From Flavobacteriales bacterium UBA6165 (GTDB lineage Bacteria > Bacteroidota > Bacteroidia > Flavobacteriales_D > Crocinitomicaceae), in NCBI GenBank assembly GCA_002422285.1, contig DIUF01000042.1, positions 18,972 to 32,700 on the forward strand: DNA of 13,729 nucleotides, in the 5' to 3' direction. The notes under the pieces are model-generated. The model had not been told where the DNA came from. It worked only from the letters and a program-made list of their open reading frames with translations, and did not search any database. The position numbers and the translations under genes were made by a program. Within the stretch, counting starts at the first letter, position 1; every line of letters begins with the position of its first letter. Below are positions 7,197-13,729 of the stretch, piece by piece.

Positions 7197-9990
7197 TCTG
7201 AACGGCCATTTTCTTCAAGGTCGCGGCTAAATATTTACCAGTATAGCTTTGTTCGCATTTGGTCATTTCCGCAGGAGTGCCTTCGAACAGTACATAACCG
7301 CCTTTCTCGCCACCTTCTGGGCCAATGTCAATAACATGATCGGCGCATTTTACCACATCCATGTTGTGCTCAATCACAATGATAGAATGACCCAATGCAA
7401 TCAATTCATTGAACGCGATAATCAGCTTGTTGATGTCGTGGAAATGTAAGCCCGTGGTTGGTTCATCGAAAATAAACATACATTTCTGACTGGTGGCGCC
7501 CTTGGTTAAGAAAAATGCCAATTTCACACGCTGGGCTTCACCGCCACTCAAAGTAGAAGCCGATTGCCCCAATTTCACATAACCTAAGCCAACTTTTTGA
7601 AGCGTTTGCAATTTCATCACCAATTTTTCCTCGGTTTTGCTCTTGCCTTCACTGAAAAACTGAACGGCATCATCGATGCTCATGTCCAAAATATCTGCAA
7701 CGTTTTTTTCTTTGAAATAAACTTCCAAGGTTTCTGCTTTGTAGCGAGATCCTTTGCATTGTTCACATTCCAGATGCACATCGGCCATGAATTGCATGGA
7801 AACGGTGATTTCTCCTTCGCCTTCACAATTTTCACATCGCCCGCCCGGCACATTAAAAGAAAAGTAGCCCGGTTTATATCCCCGAACTTTGGCCAATTTC
7901 TGCGAAGCCATGATTTCACGAATGTCATCAAAGGCTTTGAGATAAGTCACCGGATTGCTTCGAGATGATTTTCCAATTGGATTTTGGTCGATCAACTGCA
8001 CATCACCCAATCGCTCCCAATTGCCCGAAAGTTGTTTGGTGGTTTGCCGGCTGCCCGTCAAAATGCCTAAATGTTGTTGAAGAAGTGGGTAGAGGATGCC
8101 TTTCACCAAAGATGATTTTCCAGAGCCACTCACGCCTGTCACACAAACCAACTGATTCAGCGGAAAACGGACATCCATGCCTTTCAAATTGTGCAATTTG
8201 GCTTTGTGCACAACAATGGCATCTTTGCTCGGACGAATGTTTTTTGGAAGTGGAATTTGCAAAACGCCATTGAGATATTGCGCCGTTAGACTTACATTTT
8301 CTTTTAAAAGGGCTTCGTGATTGCCTTGAAAAACAACTTCGCCACCAAAACGACCTGCCTCAGGACCCATGTCGATGATTTCATCTGCAGCCCGCATGAT
8401 GTCTTCTTCGTGTTCAACAACAATCACACTATTCCCCAGATTTTTCAAACCTTGTAAGACATCAATCAACTTTTCCGTATCGCGGGGATGCAAGCCAATG
8501 CTCGGTTCGTCTAAGATGTACATCGACCCAACCAAACTGCTGCCTAAAGATGTCGCCAAATTGATACGCTGCGATTCTCCTCCCGAAAGAGAATTCGACT
8601 GGCGATTCAAAGTGAGATAACCCACACCTACTTGATTCAAAAAGTTCAATCGACTTTTAATTTCGGGCAATAATCGCTTCACCACCTGCTGATCGAATTG
8701 ATTCAATTCCAAGTTGTCGAAAAAGTTTTTCAAATCTGTTATTGGCATTAACACCAATTCTTGTAAACTCTTTCCACCAATTTTTACGTAGGATGCGTCT
8801 TTTCTCAGTCGTGTTCCTTTACAATCCGGACAGGTTGTTTTGCCTCGGTAGCGCGACAACATCACACGGTATTGAATTTTGTATGTTTGGGTTTCTATGA
8901 ACTCAAAAAACTGATTGATCCCTTCCATATCACCTCGTCCATTCCAAAGCATATCGAGTTCATCTTCAGATAAATCGGCGATTGGGCGGTGAATAGGGAA
9001 TTTGTGTTTTTTGGATTTTTGAACAAAATCATTCATCCAAGTTTTCATGGAATCTGTGCGCCAAGGAACAACTGCCCCTTCCCAAAGACTCATATTTTTC
9101 TCAGGAATGACCAATTTTTCGTCGATGCCCAAGATGCTGCCATAACCTTCACATTTTTTACACGCACCAAAGGGATTGTTGAAGGTGAAGAAATGTACAC
9201 TTGGCTCCACGAAGCTCATGCCATCCAGTTCAAAGCGCGTCGAAAAGTGATTTGTTTTTTCATCCTTGGTTGAAAACAAAAGCATTTCACCATGTCCTTC
9301 CAAAAAAGCCAATTGTACCGAATCAGACAAACGACCGCGCTGGGCATCGTCCCATTCTTCTGGAATGGCGTAACGGTCCACCACCAAATAAATCGGTTCA
9401 TTGGTTTTTTGGGACGCATCAAAATCTTCTATGTTCACTACTTCTTTTTTGTAGAAAACCCGAGCGTAGCCTTGTTCGGTGAGCAATTTCAACTGACGTT
9501 CGAGGCCGTATTTCTCAAAAGATATCGGTGCTAAAATCAACAAACGTTCGCCTTTGGTTAGTTCAAAACAATGCATAATCACATCATTAATACTTTGTTT
9601 TTTCACTTCATTGCCACTGATGGGCGAAAAAGTTCTACCGGCACGTGCAAACAACAATTTCATGTAATCGTAAATCTCCGTAATCGTGCCCACTGTGGAG
9701 CGCGGATTGGAAGAAATCACTTTTTGCTCAATGGCAATGGCGGGTGCAATACCTTTTATATAGTCCACATCAGGTTTATCCAATTTACCCAAAAACTGTC
9801 GGGCATACGAGCTCAAACTTTCGATATATCGGCGCTGACCCTCCGCATACAAAGTATCGAAAGCCAAAGAAGACTTGCCCGAACCCGAAAGTCCTGTAAT
9901 CACCGTAAGTTTCCCATGTTGGATTTTTACATCAACATTCTTCAAATTGTGAACCCTAGCGCCGTGTATGTGAATAACCTGATTGGACAT
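7186..9990 (-). CDS. uvrA: UvrABC system protein A (excinuclease ATPase subunit)
   Basis: UvrA is the damage-recognition ATPase of nucleotide excision repair. It dimerises, scans DNA with UvrB, and loads UvrB at lesions. Numbering from ATG 9990 (934 aa): Walker A1 GLSGSGKS 33-40, with the family hallmark stretch from YAEGQRRYIESLSSYARQF after it; the UvrB-binding and insertion region follows; zinc cysteines C277, C280, C387 and C390; ABC signature LSGGE 468-472 with Walker B ILDEPS; Walker A2 GVSGSGKS 619-626; second zinc module C719, C722, C742, C745; signature LSGGE 814-818 with Walker B IFDEPTTGLH. Length matches the family (about 940). The frame is open back to a TTG at 10020. I prefer ATG 9990 because the family N-terminus starts close to the IHIHGARVHNL motif and because a candidate promoter element at 10008-10015 lies inside the longer version. 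It is convergent with, and overlaps by 11 bp, the T9SS cargo gene. The DNA looks more GC-rich than the cargo genes. Confidence 0.97.
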   Translation of the reverse strand: MSNQVIHIHGARVHNLKNVDVKIQHGKLTVITGLSGSGKSSLAFDTLYAEGQRRYIESLSSYARQFLGKLDKPDVDYIKGIAPAIAIEQKVISSNPRSTVGTITEIYDYMKLLFARAGRTFSPISGNEVKKQSINDVIMHCFELTKGERLLILAPISFEKYGLERQLKLLTEQGYARVFYKKEVVNIEDFDASQKTNEPIYLVVDRYAIPEEWDDAQRGRLSDSVQLAFLEGHGEMLLFSTKDEKTNHFSTRFELDGMSFVEPSVHFFTFNNPFGACKKCEGYGSILGIDEKLVIPEKNMSLWEGAVVPWRTDSMKTWMNDFVQKSKKHKFPIHRPIADLSEDELDMLWNGRGDMEGINQFFEFIETQTYKIQYRVMLSRYRGKTTCPDCKGTRLRKDASYVKIGGKSLQELVLMPITDLKNFFDNLELNQFDQQVVKRLLPEIKSRLNFLNQVGVGYLTLNRQSNSLSGGESQRINLATSLGSSLVGSMYILDEPSIGLHPRDTEKLIDVLQGLKNLGNSVIVVEHEEDIMRAADEIIDMGPEAGRFGGEVVFQGNHEALLKENVSLTAQYLNGVLQIPLPKNIRPSKDAIVVHKAKLHNLKGMDVRFPLNQLVCVTGVSGSGKSSLVKGILYPLLQQHLGILTGSRQTTKQLSGNWERLGDVQLIDQNPIGKSSRSNPVTYLKAFDDIREIMASQKLAKVRGYKPGYFSFNVPGGRCENCEGEGEITVSMQFMADVHLECEQCKGSRYKAETLEVYFKEKNVADILDMSIDDAVQFFSEGKSKTEEKLVMKLQTLQKVGLGYVKLGQSASTLSGGEAQRVKLAFFLTKGATSQKCMFIFDEPTTGLHFHDINKLIIAFNELIALGHSIIVIEHNMDVVKCADHVIDIGPEGGEKGGYVLFEGTPAEMTKCEQSYTGKYLAATLKKMAVQTNE

Positions 9991-10007
9991 AGTTGAATTT
10001 CTTGGCG

Positions 10008-10015
10008 CAAAAATA
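10008..10015 (-). promoter_or_regulatory. Candidate -7 element for uvrA
   Basis: On the minus strand this reads TATTTTTG, matching TAnnTTTG, followed by CGCC, and lies 17 bases before ATG 9990. Transcription would begin only about 10 bases before the start codon. A TTG at 10041-10039 (minus strand) could be the -33 element, with a 23-base spacer slightly longer than usual. This suggests uvrA has its own promoter and need not be read through from the TMEM43-family gene 117 bp upstream. Confidence 0.35.
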
Positions 10016-10107
10016 CGCAATTGAGAAACGTCTTATGTCAACCTTTGTTCAATAGGTTATTTAATTTCGGCTTATCGCCTTTTGCCAATATCAACTAGAA
10101 ACTTTAA

Positions 10108-11268
10108 TTAGTTTTGACCCGTTTGGGTAGCAATTGATTTTTCGGAGTTCTGAAGTTTCTTTTCCTGTCCTCTTTTTCTGAGAAAATAGAATAAGCCCCC
10201 AGCTATTGCAAGTAGTGCTACAGCCAAAATGGGTCGATAGAACAGCCATGCAATAGCAATAACAATAAGACTAATGGACGCAGCTAGAACAAAAGCAACC
10301 AAGCCTGTTGCAAATCCAACGATATTTTTGAGGAAAGGAATAAATGCAAGAATTGTGGAAAGCGGTTTGAAAATCAAACTAAACCCTATGAATAGCAGAA
10401 AAAATCCCCCAATGCGCAGAGCCCATCTAAATATTTTGCTAGCACTCTCAGCTTGGTCAAACATTTCGTCGGCTGTAAGAAGACCACGGTTTACCATGAA
10501 TATATTTTTGCCCACTTTAGTTTTATAGGGCGCAAAAGTGTTTCCTCGTTGCTCTGCTACAATGCTAAAGTTTTGAGGCATTACAGCAGAAAACTTTATG
10601 CGTTCATCACCGATTTTTGGGTTCTTTGGATCTTCGCCTAAGTAAACAAAACCATCAAACACTTTGAAATTCGAAACGCTGTCAACATGAATAGTGACAT
10701 CAGATTCACCATAAAACTGCTCAATTACGCGCTCATCTAATTCGAATGCTCCTAGATTTGCATTCGAAGCTAAAATTTGTCCAGATTTGTTATTAAATGC
10801 ACGTGGATTGTTTCTTCCCGATTCTTGAAATGAATCTGAATTGATGAGTCCTGATGACCAAACTTGTTCATAGGTAAATGTTTCTGTAACAGTCGTTGAA
10901 CCTCCAAGATTTTCTTTTTCATCTCGTTTAACATTTTCTTTGTTTTGAAACATTTCAACTTCTTTGTTGAGTATAAGAGCGTTTACGGATACCCCGAATT
11001 CGATGTCGCGGAGTGTGTCGCTTGTTGTTACCATGCCCGATACGTGAACAAGTGAACGATCATTGGCAGTTAGCACTTTTTTTGCATCTACTTCAACTAT
11101 TGCACCACGACCCTCTTTTAGTTTTTTTATGTCTCGAACTGAGTTCCCCTCATTCCACCAAAGCACTGTTATGCCTATCACCAAGGCCAATAAGCCCGTA
11201 ATAATTCCACCAAATGAACTTGTCAATTTTTTTCCGTAACCAATTTTAGTAACCCTTGTCGTTGCCAT
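10108..11268 (-). CDS. TMEM43 (LUMA) family membrane protein
   Basis: This is a membrane protein of the TMEM43 family; its function in bacteria is not established. Numbering from ATG 11268 (386 aa): a short basic N-terminus, one membrane segment at about 20-38, a large soluble domain at about 42-278, then a cluster of three or four hydrophobic segments at about 282-304, 314-342 and 346-363, with a basic tail at 364-375. The C-terminal part closely follows animal TMEM43: a GFFLLFIGF segment, a PFLKNIVGFATGLVAF stretch, and a WLFYRP motif between the last two membrane segments, then a KRGQEKK-like basic end. A TTG nine bases upstream (11277) would add only three residues and is less likely. It is on the same strand as uvrA, 117 bp upstream of it, but uvrA seems to have its own promoter. 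The sampled base composition is AT-rich compared with uvrA and the hydrolase gene. Confidence 0.85.
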   Translation of the reverse strand: MATTRVTKIGYGKKLTSSFGGIITGLLALVIGITVLWWNEGNSVRDIKKLKEGRGAIVEVDAKKVLTANDRSLVHVSGMVTTSDTLRDIEFGVSVNALILNKEVEMFQNKENVKRDEKENLGGSTTVTETFTYEQVWSSGLINSDSFQESGRNNPRAFNNKSGQILASNANLGAFELDERVIEQFYGESDVTIHVDSVSNFKVFDGFVYLGEDPKNPKIGDERIKFSAVMPQNFSIVAEQRGNTFAPYKTKVGKNIFMVNRGLLTADEMFDQAESASKIFRWALRIGGFFLLFIGFSLIFKPLSTILAFIPFLKNIVGFATGLVAFVLAASISLIVIAIAWLFYRPILAVALLAIAGGLFYFLRKRGQEKKLQNSEKSIATQTGQN

Positions 11269-11529
11269 AATTTTCAAAATTTTTTGCGATATTGGGCTTT
11301 ATTATTCAATTACGTATTTCTTTTTTACAAAAGCCTATTTGAAATTCATGAATTCCTTGTTTTTATTCGTGAAACCATCACCAATATTAAGTAATGTTCT
11401 TCCTAGTAAATAGATCTTTAGGCATTGGAATTCTCTGGTCTTGCTTTTACATGTCACTGAAACTTTTAATCGAAAGAAGATTCAATTCTATATCTAATCA
11501 AGATTTACTCACTGAAAATCAAAACTTTC

Positions 11530-11560
11530 AAACTCAATATTTGAGCATCTAAACTCAATA
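11530..11560 (+). repeat. Phased direct repeat upstream of the hydrolase gene
   Basis: The 10-mer AAACTCAATA occurs twice with starts exactly 21 bases apart, two helical turns. The first copy is followed by TTTGAG, so CTCAA-TAT-TTGAG also forms a small inverted repeat. The pair ends 10 bases before the candidate -7 element, a position suited to a regulator touching one face of the DNA. Function is inferred only. Confidence 0.35.
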
Positions 11561-11569
11561 CTATTTAAC

Positions 11570-11577
11570 TACTTTTG
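11570..11577 (+). promoter_or_regulatory. Candidate -7 element for the hydrolase-aat operon
   Basis: TACTTTTG matches TAnnTTTG and ends 4 bases before the ATG at 11582. Transcription would then begin at or just beside the start codon, implying a leaderless or nearly leaderless mRNA if this start is right. The nearest upstream TTTG (11540-11543) gives a 26-base spacer, longer than the usual 19-21, so the -33 element is not convincing. Confidence 0.4.
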
Positions 11578-11581
11578 CAGC

Positions 11582-12352
11582 ATGTCTTTTCAAGTCACCA
11601 TCCTCGGCTCTGGAACATCGTCAGGTGTGCCCATGATCGCATGCGAATGTGAGGTTTGTCAATCCAATAACCAGAAAGATAAACGATTGCGCTCGTCGAT
11701 TTTGGTTTCTCACAATGGACATAATTTTTGCGTGGATAGTGGACCCGATTTCCGCCAGCAAATGTTGAATAATCAGGTGAAACGTTTGGATGGAATTTTA
11801 TACACCCACGAACACAAAGACCACACCGCAGGCATGGATGATGTCAGGGCTTTTAATTTTATCCAACAGAAAGATATGCCGCTTTACTGTTCGGAGCGCG
11901 TTGAAAGAGCATTGCGCATGGAATTTTCTTATGTGTTTTCTGATGACAAATACCCGGGAATTCCGAATGTGGATTTGAAGCGCTTGGATGAAAATCCATT
12001 TACCTTACCGAGTGGGCTAGAGGTAATTCCAATTCAAGTATTGCATCATCGTTTGCCTGTTTATGGTTTCCGATTTGGCGATTTGACCTACATCACAGAC
12101 GCTAATTATATTTCTGAAAGTGAAAAAGAAAAAATCAAAGGCTCCAAAGTATTGATTCTCAACGCGCTTCGAAAAACGCCACATATTTCTCATTTTACTT
12201 TTCAGGAGGCCTTAAACTTGATAGAGGAACTGCAACCCGAACGAGCTTTTCTAACGCACATCTCCCACATGTTGGGTAAACACGATGAAATTTTGAGTTG
12301 GTGTCCGCCACATGTGCAACCCTGCTTTGATGGAATGGTGATAACTGTTTGA
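11582..12352 (+). CDS. PhnP-like metallo-beta-lactamase-fold hydrolase
   Basis: This is a predicted cytoplasmic metal-dependent phosphodiesterase or hydrolase of 256 aa. Seen: an N-terminal GSGTSSGVP loop (10-17); C21, C23 and C26, matching the extra structural zinc site of the PhnP branch; the metal motif THEHKDH (75-81: H76, H78, D80, H81); H155/H156, D173 and H226 or H229 as the remaining likely ligands (TDANY and THISHMLGKH); and a C-terminal FDGM segment also found in E. coli PhnP. In E. coli, PhnP hydrolyses phosphoribosyl 1,2-cyclic phosphate in phosphonate breakdown. No phn gene is present here, so the substrate may differ. All expected metal ligands are present, so it should be active. 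Its stop is 3 bp before the aat start, indicating a two-gene operon with probable translational coupling. The ATG lies directly behind a candidate -7 element. Confidence 0.88.
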   Translation: MSFQVTILGSGTSSGVPMIACECEVCQSNNQKDKRLRSSILVSHNGHNFCVDSGPDFRQQMLNNQVKRLDGILYTHEHKDHTAGMDDVRAFNFIQQKDMPLYCSERVERALRMEFSYVFSDDKYPGIPNVDLKRLDENPFTLPSGLEVIPIQVLHHRLPVYGFRFGDLTYITDANYISESEKEKIKGSKVLILNALRKTPHISHFTFQEALNLIEELQPERAFLTHISHMLGKHDEILSWCPPHVQPCFDGMVITV

Positions 12353-12355
12353 CTT

Positions 12356-12994
12356 ATGTTTTTGCTCGACGACGAACTGATTTTTCCTCCAGTTGAATTC
12401 GCAGATTTTCAAGGAGTCTTAGCGGTGGGCGGTGATTTGTCTGTCGAGCGCTTGCTTTTGGCCTACAAAAATGGAATTTTCCCTTGGTTCGAACCTGATT
12501 CAGAACCTTTGTGGTGGGCTCCTCCTCAGCGCATGGTGGTTTTTCCGAAAGAATACAAGGCGCATAAAAGTGTGGTGGCTTTAATGAAAAAAAATGTGTT
12601 TCAAATCACTTTCAATCAGGAGTTTGAATCGGTTATTCGCGCTTGCCAATCGGTGAAAAGACGTGAAGATGATGGAACTTGGATCAGCGAAGAAATTGTA
12701 AGTTCTTTCATCGAATTGCATAAATTGGGTTATGCCAAATCAGTAGAAGTCTGGCAATATGATGAACTGGTTGGCGGTTTGTATGGCATCGATTTGGGGC
12801 ATGTGTTTTGCGGCGAAAGCATGTTTCATAAGGTTAGCAATGCGAGTAAAGTGGCCTTTGTTTGGTTGGTTGAAAAATTGAAAAATGAAAACTACCAACT
12901 CCTCGATTGCCAAGTTTACAATGAGCATCTGGCGCATTTGGGAGCTTTTGAAATTGCGCGTGAAGATTTTATGGCGATTTTGAAAGGGGAGTAG
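12356..12994 (+). CDS. aat: Leucyl/phenylalanyl-tRNA-protein transferase
   Basis: Aat transfers Leu or Phe from aminoacyl-tRNA to proteins with N-terminal Arg or Lys, marking them for ClpS/ClpAP-type degradation (bacterial N-end rule); it acts in the cytoplasm. The 212-residue protein covers the whole family (E. coli about 234 aa). Recognisable motifs: a GVLAVGGDLS segment (20-29), a YKNGIFPWF segment (37-45), LWWAP (52-56), GTWIS (107-111), ELHKLGYAKSVEVW (120-133), the highly conserved FCGESMFHKVSNASK segment (151-165), and LLDCQVYNEHLAHLGAFEI (182-200). No key segment is missing. It begins 3 bp after the hydrolase stop and has no promoter of its own visible, so it is most likely expressed with it. 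Whether the hydrolase acts in the same process cannot be told from the sequence. Confidence 0.96.
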   Translation: MFLLDDELIFPPVEFADFQGVLAVGGDLSVERLLLAYKNGIFPWFEPDSEPLWWAPPQRMVVFPKEYKAHKSVVALMKKNVFQITFNQEFESVIRACQSVKRREDDGTWISEEIVSSFIELHKLGYAKSVEVWQYDELVGGLYGIDLGHVFCGESMFHKVSNASKVAFVWLVEKLKNENYQLLDCQVYNEHLAHLGAFEIAREDFMAILKGE

Positions 12995-13092
12995 GGTGCT
13001 TTATTTCTGTTTTAATGTCGAATATCGAGCAAACCTTGATTTTTTTGAATTTTTAATGTTAGGTCTAGATTAAACCGTCCAAATTAATTCCC

Positions 13093-13100
13093 CAATTTTG
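13093..13100 (+). promoter_or_regulatory. Weak candidate -7 element for rluF
   Basis: CAATTTTG differs from TAnnTTTG at one conserved position (C for T) and is followed by CAG, giving the same TTTTGCAG octamer (13096-13103) found in front of the hydrolase gene (11573-11580). It ends 9 bases before the ATG at 13110. The 115-bp gap after aat otherwise shows only AT-rich sequence. Confidence 0.22.
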
Positions 13101-13109
13101 CAGACGCTT

Positions 13110-13729
13110 ATGAATGAACCAGAAGAAACAAGAATCAACAAATACCTCAGCGAAGTGGGTTATTGCTCGCGTCGTGAAGCCGATAAATTGATCGATGCCG
13201 GTAGAGTAACCATCAACGGAAAAGTTCCCGAAATGGGAACAAAAGTTAAGTCGGGCGATGAAGTGCGTGTCGATGGAAAATCTATAATACCACCCAAAGA
13301 AGATTTTGTGTATCTCGCTTTTCATAAGCCTGTTGGAATTGTTTGCACTACCGATACCGGTGTTGAAAAAGACAACATCATCGACTACATCAATTATCCA
13401 AAGCGCATTTTTCCGATTGGCAGATTGGATAAACCCAGCGAAGGCCTCATTTTCCTGACCAACGATGGTGATATCGTAAACAAAATTCTCCGCGCTAGAA
13501 ATCACCACGAAAAAGAATACATCGTATCAGTAGACAGACCCATCAACGCTGATTTTGTGATTGCGATGTCGAATGGCGTCCCAATTTTAGATACCGTTAC
13601 CCGAAAATGTAAAGTAGAGCCCATTGATAAATTCACTTTCAAAATTATTCTGACCCAAGGACTTAATCGTCAAATTCGACGCATGTGCGAATATTTGGGC
13701 TACAACGTGACACGCCTTAAACGCGTTCG
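13110..13729 (+). CDS. rluF: 23S rRNA pseudouridine synthase RluF (3' end outside the window)
   Basis: RluF isomerises a uridine to pseudouridine in 23S rRNA (position 2604 in E. coli). The 206 codons present, open to the window end, show an S4 RNA-binding domain at about 8-55 (RINKYLSEVGYCSRREAD, INGK) followed by the RsuA/RluB/E/F-type synthase domain: a HKPVGIV segment (72-78), FPIGRLDKPSEGL at 101-113 with catalytic Asp D107, a FLTNDGD segment, NHHEKEYIV, and GLNRQIRRMCEYLGY (184-198). Residue-by-residue resemblance to E. coli RluF, including KRIFPIGRLDK, GVPILDTVT and KCKV segments, favours RluF over RluB or RsuA. The E. coli protein is about 290 aa, so roughly 70% is visible. ATG 13110 places the S4 domain at the usual distance from the N-terminus. 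It is 115 bp behind aat and may have its own weak promoter. Confidence 0.93.
   Translation, partial: MNEPEETRINKYLSEVGYCSRREADKLIDAGRVTINGKVPEMGTKVKSGDEVRVDGKSIIPPKEDFVYLAFHKPVGIVCTTDTGVEKDNIIDYINYPKRIFPIGRLDKPSEGLIFLTNDGDIVNKILRARNHHEKEYIVSVDRPINADFVIAMSNGVPILDTVTRKCKVEPIDKFTFKIILTQGLNRQIRRMCEYLGYNVTRLKRV

Larger units (their letters stand above)
11269..11581. other. Divergent intergenic region, about 310 bp
   Basis: This gap separates the minus-strand TMEM43-family gene from the plus-strand hydrolase gene. It must hold the promoters of both. I see no RNA gene and no credible protein; the longest ATG frame near 11348 is 22 codons with no family resemblance. It contains a 12-bp palindrome AATTCATGAATT (11343-11354), two copies of TCACTGAAA (11454-11462 and 11509-11517), two copies of AAACTCAATA (11530-11539 and 11551-11560), and a candidate -7 element at 11570-11577. 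I found no clear TAnnTTTG element for the minus-strand gene. Confidence 0.5.

Noticed and set aside
9571..9996. 141-codon plus-strand open frame antisense to the uvrA start
   Set aside because: It lies opposite the conserved Walker A1 region of uvrA, and its translation is not protein-like.
9991..10020. TTG start extending UvrA by 10 residues
   Set aside because: The extension is not part of the family N-terminus, and the candidate uvrA promoter element lies inside it.
10065..10110. Small hairpins (GGC/GCC and AACTA/TAGTT) after the TMEM43-family gene as a terminator
   Set aside because: Stems of 3-5 bp without a T tract on the minus strand; not supportable.
11348..11413. 22-codon ATG frame in the divergent intergenic region
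   Set aside because: Short, without a ribosome-binding site or recognisable sequence features, and overlapping a palindrome; likely chance.
13065..13508. 147-codon open frame on the minus strand at the window end
   Set aside because: It is antisense to the clearly recognisable rluF coding sequence and its translation shows no family features.

Overview
The window looks like a chromosomal segment from a member of the Bacteroidota. The evidence is two secreted proteins that end in the type IX secretion system (T9SS) type B sorting domain (the 'gliding motility-associated C-terminal domain'), TAnnTTTG-like promoter elements, and AT-leaning genes with weak or absent Shine-Dalgarno sequences. A Flavobacteriales-like lineage is plausible, but I cannot fix it from the sequence. 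I see no tRNA, rRNA, CRISPR array, insertion sequence or phage gene.

Layout. A complete uvrC (+) starts at the first base. It is followed by two large (+) genes for secreted multidomain surface or extracellular proteins. The first is a Cys-paired PKD/Ig-like repeat protein of about 915 aa. The second, 779 aa, has an N-terminal IgGFc-binding-type domain, then an Ig-like and a PKD region. Both end in the same gap-free 261-residue module, about 58% identical by hand count, which includes the T9SS type B sorting signal. A complete uvrA (-) follows and overlaps the tail of the second gene by 11 bp. Next is a TMEM43/LUMA-family membrane protein (-). A roughly 310-bp intergenic region then separates it from a (+) cluster: a PhnP-like metallo-beta-lactamase-fold hydrolase, aat with only 3 bp between them, and the first 206 codons of rluF, cut by the window end.

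How the genes relate. UvrA and UvrC belong to the same nucleotide excision repair pathway but lie on opposite strands and are not co-transcribed here. The two T9SS proteins are likely exported to the cell surface or medium by the same machinery, but no secretion component and no PorP/SprF-type partner is in the window. The hydrolase and aat are probably co-transcribed. aat (N-end rule protein tagging) and rluF (23S rRNA modification) are housekeeping translation-related genes.

No wholly new system is evident. The points most worth following are the shared C-terminal module of the two adjacent secreted proteins, the bacterial IgGFc-binding-domain protein, the bacterial TMEM43 homologue, and a helically phased direct repeat upstream of the hydrolase gene.
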